From assembly GCA_037501455.1 (NCBI GenBank), contig CM074861.1, forward strand, positions 38,146,001 to 38,210,000: DNA of 64,000 nucleotides, written 5' to 3'. This document shows positions 8,284-20,006 of the stretch, in pieces. The notes below the pieces were generated by a model. That model saw only the letters and a list, made by a program, of their open reading frames with translations, had not been told where the DNA came from and did no database searches. Both the position numbers and the translations under genes were made by a program. Position 1 is the stretch's first letter, and each line of letters begins with the position of its first letter. The DNA comes from Lantana camara. Its lineage: Eukaryota; Streptophyta; Magnoliopsida; Lamiales; Verbenaceae.

Positions 8284-11200
8284 CTAAGGTGCTGGAACTG
8301 TTAACACGCACGAGGCGTGTTCGCCAATTCGGTCTCCGGCGAGATATGGCTTGAGTCTTTGTCCATTCACCACAAAGGATGGTGAGCCTTCATTGCCTAT
8401 CTCCACCGCTCCATTCACTAAAACTTTTGTCACTCTGAATGGACCTGACCACCTCGATTTAAGTTTCCCGGGGAAAAGCTTCAATCTAGAATTGTACAAT
8501 AACACCAGTTGACCCTCGACAAACTCCTTGACCCGAATATGCTTGTCATGCCACTTCTTCGTTCTCTCCTTATAAATCCGGGCATTTTCGTACGCTTCTA
8601 ACCTTAATTCCTCCAACTCTTGCAGGTCAAGTATCCTTTTCTTTCCGGCTCTTGTGAGATCAAAATTTATAGCCTTGATGGCCCAATACGACTTATACTC
8701 GATCTCAACTGGGAGGTGACAGGCTTTACCATAAACCAACTGATACGGAGAAGTTCCTATAGGTGTCTTGAACGCGGTCCTGTAGGCCCATAATGCGTCA
8801 TCCAATTTTGAGGACCAATCCTTCCTAGAGGGGCTCACCACCTTCTCCAGAATCCACTTCAATTCCCTATTCGTGACCTCCGCTTGCCCACTTGCTTGGG
8901 GATGATATGCAGTAGTTACCCGATGTTGGACCCCATATTTCTTCAACAAAGCTTCCAAGGGCTTGTTGCAAAAGTGCGTACCTCTATCACTGATCAATGC
9001 CCGTGGAACTCCGAACCTATTGAATATGTTCTTTTGCAAAAACTTAATCACCACCTTTGAATCATTGGTTGGAGTTGCCACTGCTTCGGCCCACTTGGAT
9101 ACATAATCCACCGCCACTAAGATATACTGATTTCCATTCGACGGTGGAAAGGGTCCCATGAAATCGATCCCCCAAACATCAAACAACTCAACTTCCAAGA
9201 TATACTTCATGGGCATCTCATCTCTTTTACTAATGTTCCCGGATCGCTGACAAGTATCACATTCCTTGGCAAATTTGTAAGCATCCTTAAACAGCGTTGG
9301 CCACCAAAACCCAGACTGCAATACCTTAGCTGCTGTCTTCCGCCCACTAGAATGCCCTCCATACAAGCTTGCATGACATCTCTCAAGCACTTCATCAGCT
9401 TCAACCTCCGGGACACATCTCCGTACTAGACCATCTGAACAGTGCTTATACACATAGGGCTCTTCCCAATAGTAACGTTTCACTTCGGATAAGAATCTCT
9501 GTTTCTGATGGAAATTCATGCCCGGTGGTAGAGCTTTGCAAACCATATGATTCACGATGTCTGCGTACCAAGGGACGATTGCATCTGCTGCAAACAACTC
9601 CTCATCTGGGAAATTCTCAGTAATCTCCTCCTCATACTCATCCTCCTTGTCCCCAACCTCTAATCTTGACAAATGATCTGCAACTAAGTTCTCTGTCCCC
9701 TTCTTGTCACGAATTTCGAGATCGAACTCCTGAAGCAATAGAATCCATCTAATCAAACGGGGCTTTGAATCCTTTTTCGAAAGCAGATACTTGATTGCTG
9801 CGTGGTCCGTGTAGACGATTGTCTTCGAGCCTATCAAATAAGAACGAAATTTGTCAAAAGCATGCACAATAGCTAATAATTCTTTTTCAGTAGTAGCATA
9901 GTTTAATTGTGCATCATTTAAAGTTTTGCTAGAATATGCGATAACGTGTAAACGTTTCTCCCTTCGTTGGCCAAGAACTGCTCCAATAGCCAAATCGCTC
10001 GCATCGCACATTAGCTCGAACGGTATCGTCCAATCCGGTGCAACCATGATTGGTGCCGAGGTAAGCTCCTTCTTCAACCTATCAAATGCAAGTAAGCAAT
10101 CATCATTAAACACGAATTCAGTATCTTTTTGCAGTAACTTGCATAAAGGTAAGGTAATTTTCGAAAAGTCCTTGATGAACCGGCGATAAAACCCGGCATG
10201 ACCAAGGAAACTTCTCACTCCCTTGATATTGGTGGGTGGAGGCAATTTTGCAATCACATCAATCTTGGCCTTGTCCACCTCAATGCCTTTCTCCGAAACC
10301 TTGTGACCCAACACGATCCCTTCCTTTACCATGAAGTGGCACTTCTCCCAATTTAGCACAAGGTTGGTTTCTTCACATCTCTGCAAAACTTGAGCAAGAT
10401 TATGCAAACAAGAATCGAAAGAAGAACCAAACACAGAAAAGTCATCCATAAAAATTTCCATTGTGCGTTCTATAAAATCAGAGAAAATGGCCATCATGCA
10501 TCGTTGAAAAGTAGTCGGGGCATTACACAACCCAAAGGGCATACGCCTATATGCAAACGTACCATAAGGGCAAGTAAACGTACATTTTTCCTGATCTTCT
10601 GGAGCTATAGCAATTTGGTTATACCCTGAATACCCATCCAGAAAACAGTAATAAGAATGTCCGGCTAATCGTTCTAACATCTGATCAATAAAGGGAAGTG
10701 GAAAGTGATCTTTACGAGTGGCATTGTTCAACTTCCTATAGTCTATACAAACTCTCCAACCCGTGACTGTCCTAGTTGGTATTAACTCATTCTTTTCATT
10801 TTTTATTACAGTCATCCCCCCTTTCTTAGGTACTACCTGTACAGGGCTAACCCACTTGCTATCCGAGATAGGGTAAATTATCCCGGCATCTAACAATTTC
10901 AGTACCTCAGCCCTAACTACCTCTTTCATGTTCGGATTCAATCTACGCTGATGTTCTACGGAGGGTTTATGGTTATCTTCCATAAGAATTTTATGCATGC
11001 AAATAGACGGGCTAATCCCTTTGATGTCAGAAATAGTCCAACCTATCGCTCGTTTATGTTCTCTCAAAACCCTCAACAAGGCATCATGTTGTGAATCAGT
11101 TAAATCAGAGGCAACTATAACAGGCAGTGTTTCAGATTCACCCAAATAAGCATATCTCAAATGAGCGGGGAGGGGTTTCAGTTCTAACTTGGGAGCTGTC

Positions 11201-13725
11201 TCAATAGAAGGACGAAGAGTGGGCTTACCTGTACCCAACTCTTCATATACAAACCTCTTCCGGAATGGTACGTACGGGGTGGCTTCAAGTGCCTTTGCGT
11301 AGGCAGCCAATTCTTCTAAGATGTCTTCCCCATCAATGTGGTTAGTGAGTCCTCTTAAACAGAGTTCGAGAGGGTCCTCGTTACTCATGGACATCGGTGT
11401 TGGTGCTCTGATTTCCACCATATTGCAATGTTCTTCTATCACCGGTCCTTTCATTGCTTTGAACAGATTAAACTCCACCTGTTCGTCTCCCACACGAAGA
11501 GTTAGAATGCCACTCTTCACATCAATTAAAGCTCCTGCTGTGGCTAAGAAAGGCCTCCCTAAAATGAGCGGCATGTTTTGATCTTCTTCCATGTCCAACA
11601 CTATGAAGTCTACGGGCAGGTAGAACTTCCCAACCCTGACTAACACGTTTTCCAGGACTCCCGTGGGGTACTTGACTGATCGATCCGCTAGCTGTAGGGA
11701 AACGGTAGTTGGCTTTAATGAATTCAGTCCAAGTTTCCTGCAAACAGATAATGGCATTAGGCTCACACTAGCACCAAGATCACATAAAGCTTTATTAAAG
11801 GACATATGACCAATTGTGCAAGGAATTGAGAAACTCCCTGGATCCTTAAGCTTTGGTGGAAGCTTATGTTGTAGAATGGCGCTGCACTCTTCAGTAAGTG
11901 CAATTGTGGCATAGTCCTCCAATTTCCTCTTGTTGGATAGGATCTCCTTCAAGAATTTGACGTAAGTGGGCATCTGAGCTAGGGCCTCGGCAAAGGGAAT
12001 GTTGATATGTAGCTCCTTGAAGATATTCAAGAACTTCTCAAATTGTTTCTCCAACCTTTGCTTTTGAAATCTCTGCGGGAAAGGAAGTGGTGGCACATAC
12101 GGTTTGGGTGCCACTGATGTCTTTGGCTTAGAAGGGGGCTCACTTGTCAGTACTTCTTCCTCCTCCTTCGATGCCTCGACTACTTTCTCCGGTTCCACAA
12201 CGGAGTCCTTTTCCTTTCTCACTTCGGTTTCCACCGGTATTGCAGGCTCCTTATAAGTCGTGCCACTTCGTAGTGTAATGGCCTTACACTGCTCTTTCGG
12301 ATTTTCCACAGGTTTGCTTGGAAACATTCCTTGGGCTCTAACATTGATTGAATTAGCCAGCTGGCCCACCTGCACTTCCAAATTTTTATTTTGAACCAGG
12401 ACCTGTTCTACCTGAGATTCGAGTTTCTGATACCTATCATTCGAGACATTTATGAACTTCTCGAGGGCCGCCTCCCATCCCGGTTTCTGTTCTTGCGGTG
12501 GTTGTGGAGGGGGTGCGAATCTCTGCTGATTCTGGTGTGGTGGATGTTGTCCCTGTTGTCTTGGTTGGAACTGTGGTCTTGGATTTGGATTTGGGTTTTG
12601 AACATTCTGATTGTTCGACCACGAGAAGTGCGGATGATTCTTCCAACCTGGGTTGTAGGTGTTTGAGTAAGGATCATTTGCTGGTCTTTGATTCTGCACG
12701 TAATTGACTTGTTCTTGACCAACAGCAACCTGTGCACCTGCATTGGTAGAAGGACAAATATCAAATGAATGGGGACCACCACAAATTTCACATAATACCT
12801 GTAGGGCGTTTGACTGTGCCACTGTGTTTCGTGCTGTAGCAATTGCAAGTCGGTCTAGCTTTTGGTTCAGTGCTTCGAATTTGGCATTAAAAGCTGTCAC
12901 AGTGTCAGTGGCGAGTATGCCTGCCTCAGGTTTTGGAGGAGGATTGCTCCTCTCCTTTGTCCAACTGCTATTCGCTGCCATCTTGTTCAGCAGTTGCATT
13001 CCTACTTCTTCAGACAGTGCCATAAATGCTCCTCCAGCTGCTGCATCGACCATAATTTTCATGTTTTCTGTCATTCCATTGTAAAAGATCTGTACCAGTT
13101 GCCATCCTGGAACACGGTGATGCGGGCACTTCCTCTGTAGTTCCTTATATCTTTCCCATCCTTCGTACAATGTTTCCCCCTCAAAGAGCCTGAAGCTCGT
13201 TATTTCGTCTCTGTACCTCATGGTCTTACTAGGAGGGTAGAACTTGGCTAGAAAGGCTTTAGAGAGGTCTGCCCATGTCTGAAGTGTTTCGTTTGACAAG
13301 GTCGAGATCCATGTCCGGGCTTTGTCCCTTAGGGAGAAGGGAAAGAGCCTAACTCGGATCGCATCATCAGAGGCGTTGTGGATCTTAAAGGTCGAGCAGA
13401 CATCCAAAAAGTAGGACAAGTGTGATGCGGGGTCTTCATGTGGTAAACCTCCGAACGGGTTCTGTTGTAAGAGGTTGATGAACCCGGTTTTGATTTCAAA
13501 GTTGTTCGCCTCCACGGCGGGGCGAGTCAGGTTGTTCTGGATTAAGCCAATGTTAGGAATGGCATAATCCTGGAGTGTGGTTGGTTGCTCGTTTACGGGT
13601 TGTGCCATTGGGATTGGGTTTACTTTCTGCTTCTTTTCCTTTTTTCGCTTCGTTCGATTCGCCCTACAAGTCTTCTCAATTTCAGGATCGTAAGGCAAGG
13701 GTTCCAAGCCTTTCGATCGTAGCAT
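8284..13725 (-). CDS. Athila gag-pol polyprotein
   Basis: One uninterrupted 1,813-residue frame. Domains in order: retrotransposon gag (about residues 85-220); CCHC zinc knuckle [13 protein letters not shown] (about 310-325); aspartic protease with catalytic DLGAS (about 647); reverse transcriptase with catalytic FMDDFS (about 1090) and the motif [10 protein letters not shown] upstream; RNase H with CDAS (about 1240), the ELLAIV glutamate and YTDH; integrase with an HHCC zinc finger (about 1447-1490), then core residues in IDFMGP (about 1520), SDRGTH (about 1577) and GQAEVTN (about 1615). All expected catalytic residues are visible and no frameshift separates gag from pol. The start at 13725 gives an N-terminus ([16 protein letters not shown]) typical of Athila gag. 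It makes the coat, copying and integration enzymes of the element. Confidence 0.95.
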   Translation of the reverse strand: MLRSKGLEPLPYDPEIEKTCRANRTKRKKEKKQKVNPIPMAQPVNEQPTTLQDYAIPNIGLIQNNLTRPAVEANNFEIKTGFINLLQQNPFGGLPHEDPASHLSYFLDVCSTFKIHNASDDAIRVRLFPFSLRDKARTWISTLSNETLQTWADLSKAFLAKFYPPSKTMRYRDEITSFRLFEGETLYEGWERYKELQRKCPHHRVPGWQLVQIFYNGMTENMKIMVDAAAGGAFMALSEEVGMQLLNKMAANSSWTKERSNPPPKPEAGILATDTVTAFNAKFEALNQKLDRLAIATARNTVAQSNALQVLCEICGGPHSFDICPSTNAGAQVAVGQEQVNYVQNQRPANDPYSNTYNPGWKNHPHFSWSNNQNVQNPNPNPRPQFQPRQQGQHPPHQNQQRFAPPPQPPQEQKPGWEAALEKFINVSNDRYQKLESQVEQVLVQNKNLEVQVGQLANSINVRAQGMFPSKPVENPKEQCKAITLRSGTTYKEPAIPVETEVRKEKDSVVEPEKVVEASKEEEEVLTSEPPSKPKTSVAPKPYVPPLPFPQRFQKQRLEKQFEKFLNIFKELHINIPFAEALAQMPTYVKFLKEILSNKRKLEDYATIALTEECSAILQHKLPPKLKDPGSFSIPCTIGHMSFNKALCDLGASVSLMPLSVCRKLGLNSLKPTTVSLQLADRSVKYPTGVLENVLVRVGKFYLPVDFIVLDMEEDQNMPLILGRPFLATAGALIDVKSGILTLRVGDEQVEFNLFKAMKGPVIEEHCNMVEIRAPTPMSMSNEDPLELCLRGLTNHIDGEDILEELAAYAKALEATPYVPFRKRFVYEELGTGKPTLRPSIETAPKLELKPLPAHLRYAYLGESETLPVIVASDLTDSQHDALLRVLREHKRAIGWTISDIKGISPSICMHKILMEDNHKPSVEHQRRLNPNMKEVVRAEVLKLLDAGIIYPISDSKWVSPVQVVPKKGGMTVIKNEKNELIPTRTVTGWRVCIDYRKLNNATRKDHFPLPFIDQMLERLAGHSYYCFLDGYSGYNQIAIAPEDQEKCTFTCPYGTFAYRRMPFGLCNAPTTFQRCMMAIFSDFIERTMEIFMDDFSVFGSSFDSCLHNLAQVLQRCEETNLVLNWEKCHFMVKEGIVLGHKVSEKGIEVDKAKIDVIAKLPPPTNIKGVRSFLGHAGFYRRFIKDFSKITLPLCKLLQKDTEFVFNDDCLLAFDRLKKELTSAPIMVAPDWTIPFELMCDASDLAIGAVLGQRREKRLHVIAYSSKTLNDAQLNYATTEKELLAIVHAFDKFRSYLIGSKTIVYTDHAAIKYLLSKKDSKPRLIRWILLLQEFDLEIRDKKGTENLVADHLSRLEVGDKEDEYEEEITENFPDEELFAADAIVPWYADIVNHMVCKALPPGMNFHQKQRFLSEVKRYYWEEPYVYKHCSDGLVRRCVPEVEADEVLERCHASLYGGHSSGRKTAAKVLQSGFWWPTLFKDAYKFAKECDTCQRSGNISKRDEMPMKYILEVELFDVWGIDFMGPFPPSNGNQYILVAVDYVSKWAEAVATPTNDSKVVIKFLQKNIFNRFGVPRALISDRGTHFCNKPLEALLKKYGVQHRVTTAYHPQASGQAEVTNRELKWILEKVVSPSRKDWSSKLDDALWAYRTAFKTPIGTSPYQLVYGKACHLPVEIEYKSYWAIKAINFDLTRAGKKRILDLQELEELRLEAYENARIYKERTKKWHDKHIRVKEFVEGQLVLLYNSRLKLFPGKLKSRWSGPFRVTKVLVNGAVEIGNEGSPSFVVNGQRLKPYLAGDRIGEHASCVLTVPAP

Positions 13726-13850
13726 AAACTAGGTACCTGCAAATGGGGAAAACCTGTGGTCAAATTCAACGCGCATCAAAAAGAAATCAAACAGAAAGGG
13801 TGGTCTAAAGCACCAGAAAAATCACTAAAGTAATATTGAATTAAACGCCT
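13726..13850 (-). other. Athila 5' leader
   Basis: About 125 bp between the primer-binding site and the gag start codon, short for this lineage. No upstream open frame of note. Confidence 0.6.
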
Positions 13851-13868
13851 TCCCCGGCAACGGCGCCA
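13851..13868 (-). other. Primer-binding site, tRNA-Asp, Athila
   Basis: The top strand reads TCCCCGGCAACGGCGCCA, the 3' end of plant tRNA-Asp(GTC) including CCA, so the element strand is perfectly complementary over 18 bases. It lies six bases from the 5' LTR. Use of tRNA-Asp is characteristic of Athila. Confidence 0.95.
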
Positions 13869-13874
13869 AAAACT

Positions 13875-15402
13875 TGATAGACAAATCTTGAACCCAAGTG
13901 TAAGTTCTGAATCCGATTGTAACACTTAAGGTATCGTATCCACAGGGAAGGGAATTCAACAACCACTTTTATGATTATTTCTAATCTAGAGACCGGAAAA
14001 GATTGATCAGGTTGTGTTATACTACTTATGACAAAATTAACTTAATTACTAAGAACTCAATCGCACGAATTAACAAATAAACACGAGAATTAACCACTTA
14101 ATTAAAACAGGTCAGGGGATAAGTCATATGCTCTTTTATGATCAAATCAATACTTAAGTACGGATGTATGATTCTTCAACCTAATCACGATGTTATATCT
14201 AGCTTCTTTCGAAGGTTAGATGTCTAATTAATTAAGCCAAGTGTTGTTCTCACAATCACTTAGTAACCAAATTAATCGAATAAGACAAGATTAGTGTATT
14301 TAAAACCTAGCGGCTTGGCATGGAATTCTAAATACGGGTTGTAGAAATTAGGGTTAAATTTCTTTAAGCCCAAAAGATCTAAGTTTCAGAAAACACTCTC
14401 AATTATCCTCAATCTCTCGATTATCGGATAATTTACAACATGTTCATGGATGGCCAATCCATTACCAGCTTATTCAATACCGTTTTCCTAACAAAGAATC
14501 ACACAAATTTACTCAAGCATTAATTCAAACACCTTAGATGCATAATCCTTACCCCCTAACCCTAGGAGATTAGTTCCTCATAATTGGATCAAAGCTCATT
14601 AAGATCAAAGGAATTGCATTCAAAATAATCATGTCTAACATAAACATCAAAAAGAAATTAAGAATTCTGAATTCTAACCTAATTATCCAAAAACGAATCT
14701 AAAGCGAGAAATTAACTAAACTAGAATTGAAAACCAAAATTTGAGGAATTAGTTTGATCGGAAAGCAGTAAATAAAACCAAATTGACAAAGTCTTGTGAT
14801 TGGAATGAATCTTCAACTCTCAATCTTCGTGTTTCTTCTATCTCCAAGTGTTCTTGAACTTCTGGGAAAAGAGTAATCCAAAAGCTCCCTTATTCCGCCT
14901 CAAGTCCGCGTATATATAGAAGTTCGAATTCTGAAACCGCCCCGTGACACGGGCGTGCGAGGGTTATGCCTTCAAATGTGACACGCCCGTGTCACATAAT
15001 AAAATCGTATCTGCGCTTTTCCACTTGACACGGGGGTGTCAAAACTTGTTCTGCTTGATGACACGGGGGTGTCAAGACTCCAGGCTTCTCTGTACCTTGT
15101 AACGGGCGTGCACGAAATTACACTACATAGGTGACACGGGCGTGTCACCTCCTGAAATCCGAAGGCTTTCTCTGTACTGAGACACGGTCGTGTCTCAGTT
15201 TGCTCATCCATGGGGACACGGGCGTGTCCCCTAGAAATCTCTCCTTTTTCGCCCGTTATTGCATGGTTTTGCTTTTATTCGTCTTTTCAACTCCAAGGTA
15301 AAAGGTACCTAATAAGGAGCATAAATCACGTTATAAGTTCTTAAAACTGCTTGAATTTAACTAAATTCGCCCTACAAATCCATGCAATAAACCGATACAT
15401 CA
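13875..15402 (-). promoter_or_regulatory. Athila 5' LTR with promoter
   Basis: 1,528 bp, nearly identical to the 3' LTR. In element sense U3 starts at 15402. The palindrome cluster is at 14945-15233 and a TATA box (CTATATATA) at about 14910-14919 follows it. R/U5 then extends to 13875. Transcription of the element should start about 30 bp past the TATA. Confidence 0.9.
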
Positions 15403-15407
15403 AAAAC

Positions 15408-15651
15408 TCACCAAAATCATTGCAGATAACATTAATGAGAAGGATAAAGAACTTAATTATGGTATGTAATTTCATTGGCACGGATAAAAACTAGAACCTT
15501 AATAAGTTGAAAATAGTACTGCCCAAGAAAGAGATGACTAAGATTCTTAGCGTCCCAATTGCGCTGCATGATAATGGAGATTAGAAACTCTGTATTGGGT
15601 CGGTTAACAATAAATTTTCCTATAAAACGGTCTATAGTCTGTTTATGGAGG
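15408..15651 (+). pseudogene. LINE fragment between the Athila and LARD insertions
   Basis: 244 bp of decayed sequence left between two nested insertions. Weak reading-frame traces resemble the region after the reverse transcriptase core in plant L1 elements, but the assignment rests mainly on position between the RT piece (ending 2577) and the zinc-finger piece (starting 27841). Confidence 0.45.
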
Positions 15652-15656
15652 ATGAG

Positions 15657-17645
15657 TGTAACGCCCCGGTTTTTCATTTAACTAATGTGTCGTAATTGTT
15701 TATAAACTTGTGTAAATTAATTGTCTTTACGTGTTTTATATTTAATTTTATTATAAATTGTTATTATTTTATTTTATTATATTTTATTTCAAATTAATAT
15801 TATTTATACATATTACGTTATTTTAAGTAATTATCTTAAATTATTACTAATTTAATGATTAATGTTAATTAAGTGGGTTATGCTAATTAATCATGTTTAA
15901 CCATATTAATTAATTTATTCAAATATATATACGTTGACTTTAATTTTATTTAATATTAGAATTAATTTATTTGGCTTAATTTTATTATGCATGGAATGTC
16001 ATGAAATGTTCATGGTTGTTTAATTTGTGCATCGTTCTTATATGAAATGATATCGAAATGACGTGGAATTGTAGTATGTCGTAAATATATGTGTTATGAA
16101 CATGCCTATATGCTCGGTTTATATTTTCGAATTCATTTGATATGTTAACGAATTTAATTTGAATCGTGGAACCAAATCGGGTGGCTAACGAGCACTTAGC
16201 GTACCCTTGGTTTCAAATTTAATATCTTGAGCTCGGGAACTTGGATTCGAGTTCCGTCAACTCCGCTAAACTCGTAACGAAAATTCGAGTTTAGTAAACT
16301 TAGCCTTATATTTTTCCAAAGTCATTTGAACCTCTGAAATCCAACCGAAAACGAAACAGCGACCAAACTGACCTTGCTGTACAAAAATGGCCATATCTCA
16401 CCCAAACTTTAACCAAATTAACCATGGTTTGATTCTATTGAACCCTAACTCAACCACCTAACCTGATATATCATGCCCTAACCAAACCAACCCTCATACA
16501 ATCCCTAAATATCAGCCAAAGTCTCTAGAATTACAGTCAGTCCCGTAACCTAGCATTCCTTAGAGATTTTGGAACTCAAATCTCATCCAATCTTCATTCA
16601 ATCAACAAGGTAAGCTTAGGGTTGTAATATATGTTCATTTCTGATCATTTTCATCCTTTTATTCCCAAATTTGAGCATGGTTTCATGAGGTTATGGGCTG
16701 AATTCGAAAATAGTACGTTTTGGGTAATTTGATGATCTTATTCAATTCTTGATGGATTTGATTGATTCCAAGCTTGAGAATGATTATTTTGACATCCTCT
16801 TCTCATTTATGATCATTGATTTCATGGTGGTTGAAGTATTAATGAGATATCATTTATGGCACTTTGAGAAAACTTTCATGAAATGTCACGTATGTTTTCT
16901 TTTCTTGGTTGAGCTCTTTTGGAACTGAGTTATATGTCATATGGGTGTTGTTTTGCTGCACATTTGATAGGCTAACTTACATGAACTTGTTGGGATTAAG
17001 GGAGTTCGGTCATGCCCTGTTTTTGTGGAATATTTGCCCTGTTTTAAACTGAATTGTTTGCTGTCAAAACTGCTGTCTTTTTCCAGTTTTTCTGCGTGTG
17101 ATTCTTGCTGGAATTGTTGAGTTTTGTTGTCTTTAATTCCTTAGGATGTTAGCTCGTTTTGGTTGCTGTTTTTCTTCCCTGCTGCTGCGTCTTTTGTTGT
17201 CAAAACAGGGGTTGAGTCTCCGTGTGTGAACTGCTGCATGCACGAGACACGGGTGTGTCGTTCCTTGTCTTTCCAGCGTGAAACGGGGGTGCGGGTTGGC
17301 CTGATCTTTCTGTACCGAGACACGGGGGTATCTCGGTTTGTGCTATGCTTGTGACACGGGGGGTGTCACATTGCTCATTCCAATTTTAATCTGCGTTGCA
17401 TGCATGTGTGTATGGTTGTACATATATATTCCCTTCTGTGTGTGCATGGCTTTTTACCCCCAAATTGCATGCATGTATAATAATTATATATATATATATA
17501 TTTGTGTGTGCATGCATGGCTAGGTGTGTGTGTGCGTGCATAGCTATATATATATATAAATGTATATGAAAACTTAGATATTTTGCATGCATGGCCTTGA
17601 ATGTTAATTGCATGCATGTAATATATATATATGCATGTGTATGTG

Positions 17646-17687
<42 letters not shown>

Positions 17688-18205
17688 TTTAAATGTTATT
17701 TGATTTAGTTCAATTTTAGAAATTAATTGATCACTATTTCACGTATTTAATTACCGATTGTTGATTGAACGTTTTATTTATTCTATTTCTAATTGTAAAC
17801 GTGAAATAGTACATGCTATGATTATATTTGAATTCTTAGATTAAATTGATATGAAATATGAATTTATGAATTTATGAATTTGAATGAAATGTATGAACGA
17901 ATGGTTTGAGTATGTGCCTTAAATTTCTTAATAGTGCACATGAACATTTCCATGATATAATATCATCTTTTACGCATTCATATCATGTTCATTGCATGCC
18001 GTGCGTCTTATATGGTTCATTGGAGTCTTGAGTCTCACGAACACGTTATGTTGTCTTTTGTACAGTTTATCTCCAGGGTGGAGAATCTTGATCTTTCAAG
18101 CACTCGGTAACTCGTATCCTTGTAGCGCCTTGTTCCAGGTGAGGGTGTTTTCGTTCTAGTTACATATTAAACCCTACAACCTTATATGACAAGCTTTGGC
18201 CAAAA

Positions 18206-18251
<46 letters not shown>

Positions 18252-19268
18252 ACTTTTAAAGTAAAGTTGTCGAGTAAATATTGATCGAGTAAACCCTTTT
18301 CAAATGACTTATGAATTATGTTATGTTTCTTATGAATTGATATGTTTTGGCGAGACATGATTATGATTGCACGGGCCCAGTGACTTAGTACATGTGGCTA
18401 TCCGGGGAGGCATGGGCCGACGGTGATCCCATGTGCTAGTTCCACTATGTTACGGCGAAACGGACCTCGTCAAGGAGTTTTTGACGAGGAAACACTAACC
18501 GGGCTTTGAGGCCTCATGAACCTCATAGCCACAATGATATGTTTAGGTGGTCGGGCCTTGCAAACCCGTCCACCGCCGGAGGAAGAAGGTTGGAACTTGT
18601 TTTATTAATATGATTATGTTATGATATGATTGTTATGCACCGTGCGGGAAGGACGGGACACGGATTGCCCAAACGAATATGTTTTATGATTTGATATGAT
18701 CTGCGTGTATTATGATATATTGCATGATCACCTACTTAAAGTATTATTGATATTTGTCGTACACGGTCGGAGTTTGGTTGGAGATGATGCACGCTCACTC
18801 GCCGAGCCTTTATGTTTATGTCTAAATTATGAACCTAATGAATTTAATATGAATTAGTCGTAAAGTTCTAGCTAGGCGGGGTTGTGTTGAGTTCGAGTCG
18901 GTCAAGTTGAGTTAGTAGTGTCTCTGCATTCACTTATGTAACTAAATGGTGTATGATTTGACCCTGTGTCTTTATGAACTGGAATCTTATGTAATTGTTA
19001 TTGTATTGCCTTATCGGGCTTGTTAGGAATTAAAAGAGGCCTGAAGAGCCCAAGTCTGCTTATGGTTTGTGTGTTTGAATTTTAGTTTTCCAATGCAGTA
19101 TATTTTGTTGATTGGTTATTATTGCAGGGTCTAAGTTCCGCCTAGCTTAGGAGGGATTTCTGTTTGTCTCCCGTTCGCTATGGTTTGATACGGGTGCGGA
19201 TTTACCATTTCGTTACTCGTGTTGAGCCATAGTGCGGGGGATGTGGTGCCTCACGTGCGGGTGCTACA
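15657..19268 (+). repeat. LARD LTR in plus orientation
   Basis: It starts TGTAACGCCCCGG and ends GTGCGGGTGCTACA, 3,612 bp. It carries GACAC...GTGTC palindromes at about 17245-17370, (TA)n and TGCATG-rich simple repeats (17400-17690, 18208-18248) and a U5 resembling that of Tekay. Its end at 19268 joins directly to LTR sequence of opposite orientation with no duplication visible. Confidence 0.85.
17240..17372. repeat. Palindrome cluster in LARD LTR
   Basis: Four modules related to the Athila palindromes, including arms CCGAGACAC/GTATCTCGG at 17315-17336 and TGTGACAC/GTGTCACA near 17350-17370. The other LTR copy (26124-26255) keeps the perfect arm GTGTCTCGG, so the mismatch here is a later C-to-T type change. 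Confidence 0.8.
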
Positions 19269-19787
19269 TTGGTTCCACGATTCAAATTAAATTCGTTAAC
19301 ATATCAAATGAATTCGAAAACATAAACCGAACATATAGGCATGTTCATAACACATATATTTACGACATACTACAATTCCACGACATTTCGATATCATTTC
19401 ATATAAGAACGATGCACAAATTAAACAACCATGAACATTTCATGACATTCCATGCATAATAAAATTAAACCAAATAAATTAATTCTAATATTAAATAAAA
19501 TTAAAGTCAACGTATATATATTTGAATAAATTAATTAATATGATTAAACATGATTAATTAGCATAACCCACTTAATTAACATTAATCATTAAATTAGTAA
19601 TAATTTAAGATAATTACTTAAAATAACGTAATATGTATAAATAATATTAATTTGAAATATAATATAATAAAATAAAATAATAACAATTTATAATAAAATT
19701 AAATATAAAGCACATAAAGACAATTAATTTGCGCAAGTTTATAAACAATTACGACACATTAGTTAAATGAAAAACCGGGGCATTACA
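19269..19787 (-). repeat. Truncated minus-strand LARD LTR (U3 end only)
   Basis: 519 bp that match, as reverse complement, the first 519 bp of the plus-strand LTR at 15657 and the outer end of the right LTR (27317-27835). It ends TTACA at 19787 beside the polypurine tract, as a 3' LTR should, but breaks off at 19269, where the U5 end of the plus LTR is joined. Confidence 0.85.
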
Positions 19788-19805
19788 ATCTCTCCCCCTT
19801 AAAAG
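19788..19805 (-). other. LARD polypurine tract
   Basis: In element sense TTTTAAGGGGGAGAGAT directly precedes the LTR start TGTAATGCCCC. The Tekay element at 60983-61000 has nearly the same tract at the same place. Confidence 0.8.
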
Positions 19806-19846
19806 AATCAGTCCTCGGATTCACAGCACGCCTAAAAACAATCTAT

Positions 19847-20006
19847 GAGAGATTCCCCGTCTCTCACAAACAACAAGGAGAGAGCCCCGTCTCTCGAGCA
19901 ACAATGAGAGAACCCCGTCTCTCGCAAGCAAAGAGAGCACCCCGTCTCTCGAACAAAAATAAGAGAATCCCCGTCGCTTACAAACAACGAGAGCACCCCG
20001 TCTCTC
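19847..20006. repeat. Palindromic minisatellite, about six units
   Basis: Units of roughly 27-31 bp with the core GAGAGNNCCCCGTCTCTC, separated by A-rich linkers (CAAACAACAA, GCAAGCAAA and similar). Each core can pair GAGAG with CTCTC. The spacing and drift suggest an old tandem expansion next to the polypurine tract. Confidence 0.8.

Larger units (their letters stand above)
2578..15402 (-). mobile_element. Full-length Athila-lineage LTR retrotransposon, TSD AAAAC
   Basis: A 12.8-kb element on the minus strand. It has two 1,528-bp LTRs (2578-4105 and 13875-15402), a tRNA-Asp primer-binding site, an uninterrupted 1,813-residue gag-pol frame, a second 413-residue frame in the env position, and a polypurine tract beside the 3' LTR. 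It is flanked by the exact duplication AAAAC (2573-2577 and 15403-15407). By eye the LTRs differ at about two positions (A/G near 2965 versus its partner; T/C near 3646 versus 14943), which implies a recent insertion. The tRNA-Asp site, the long spacer and the extra ORF are typical of Athila. With all enzymatic motifs visible, it could be autonomous. It inserted into a LINE remnant. Confidence 0.95.

Noticed and set aside
17375..17690. Open frames in the TGCATG/(TA)n region
   Set aside because: Low-complexity translation (His/Tyr/Ile repeats) of simple-sequence DNA; the partner LTR differs in repeat length.
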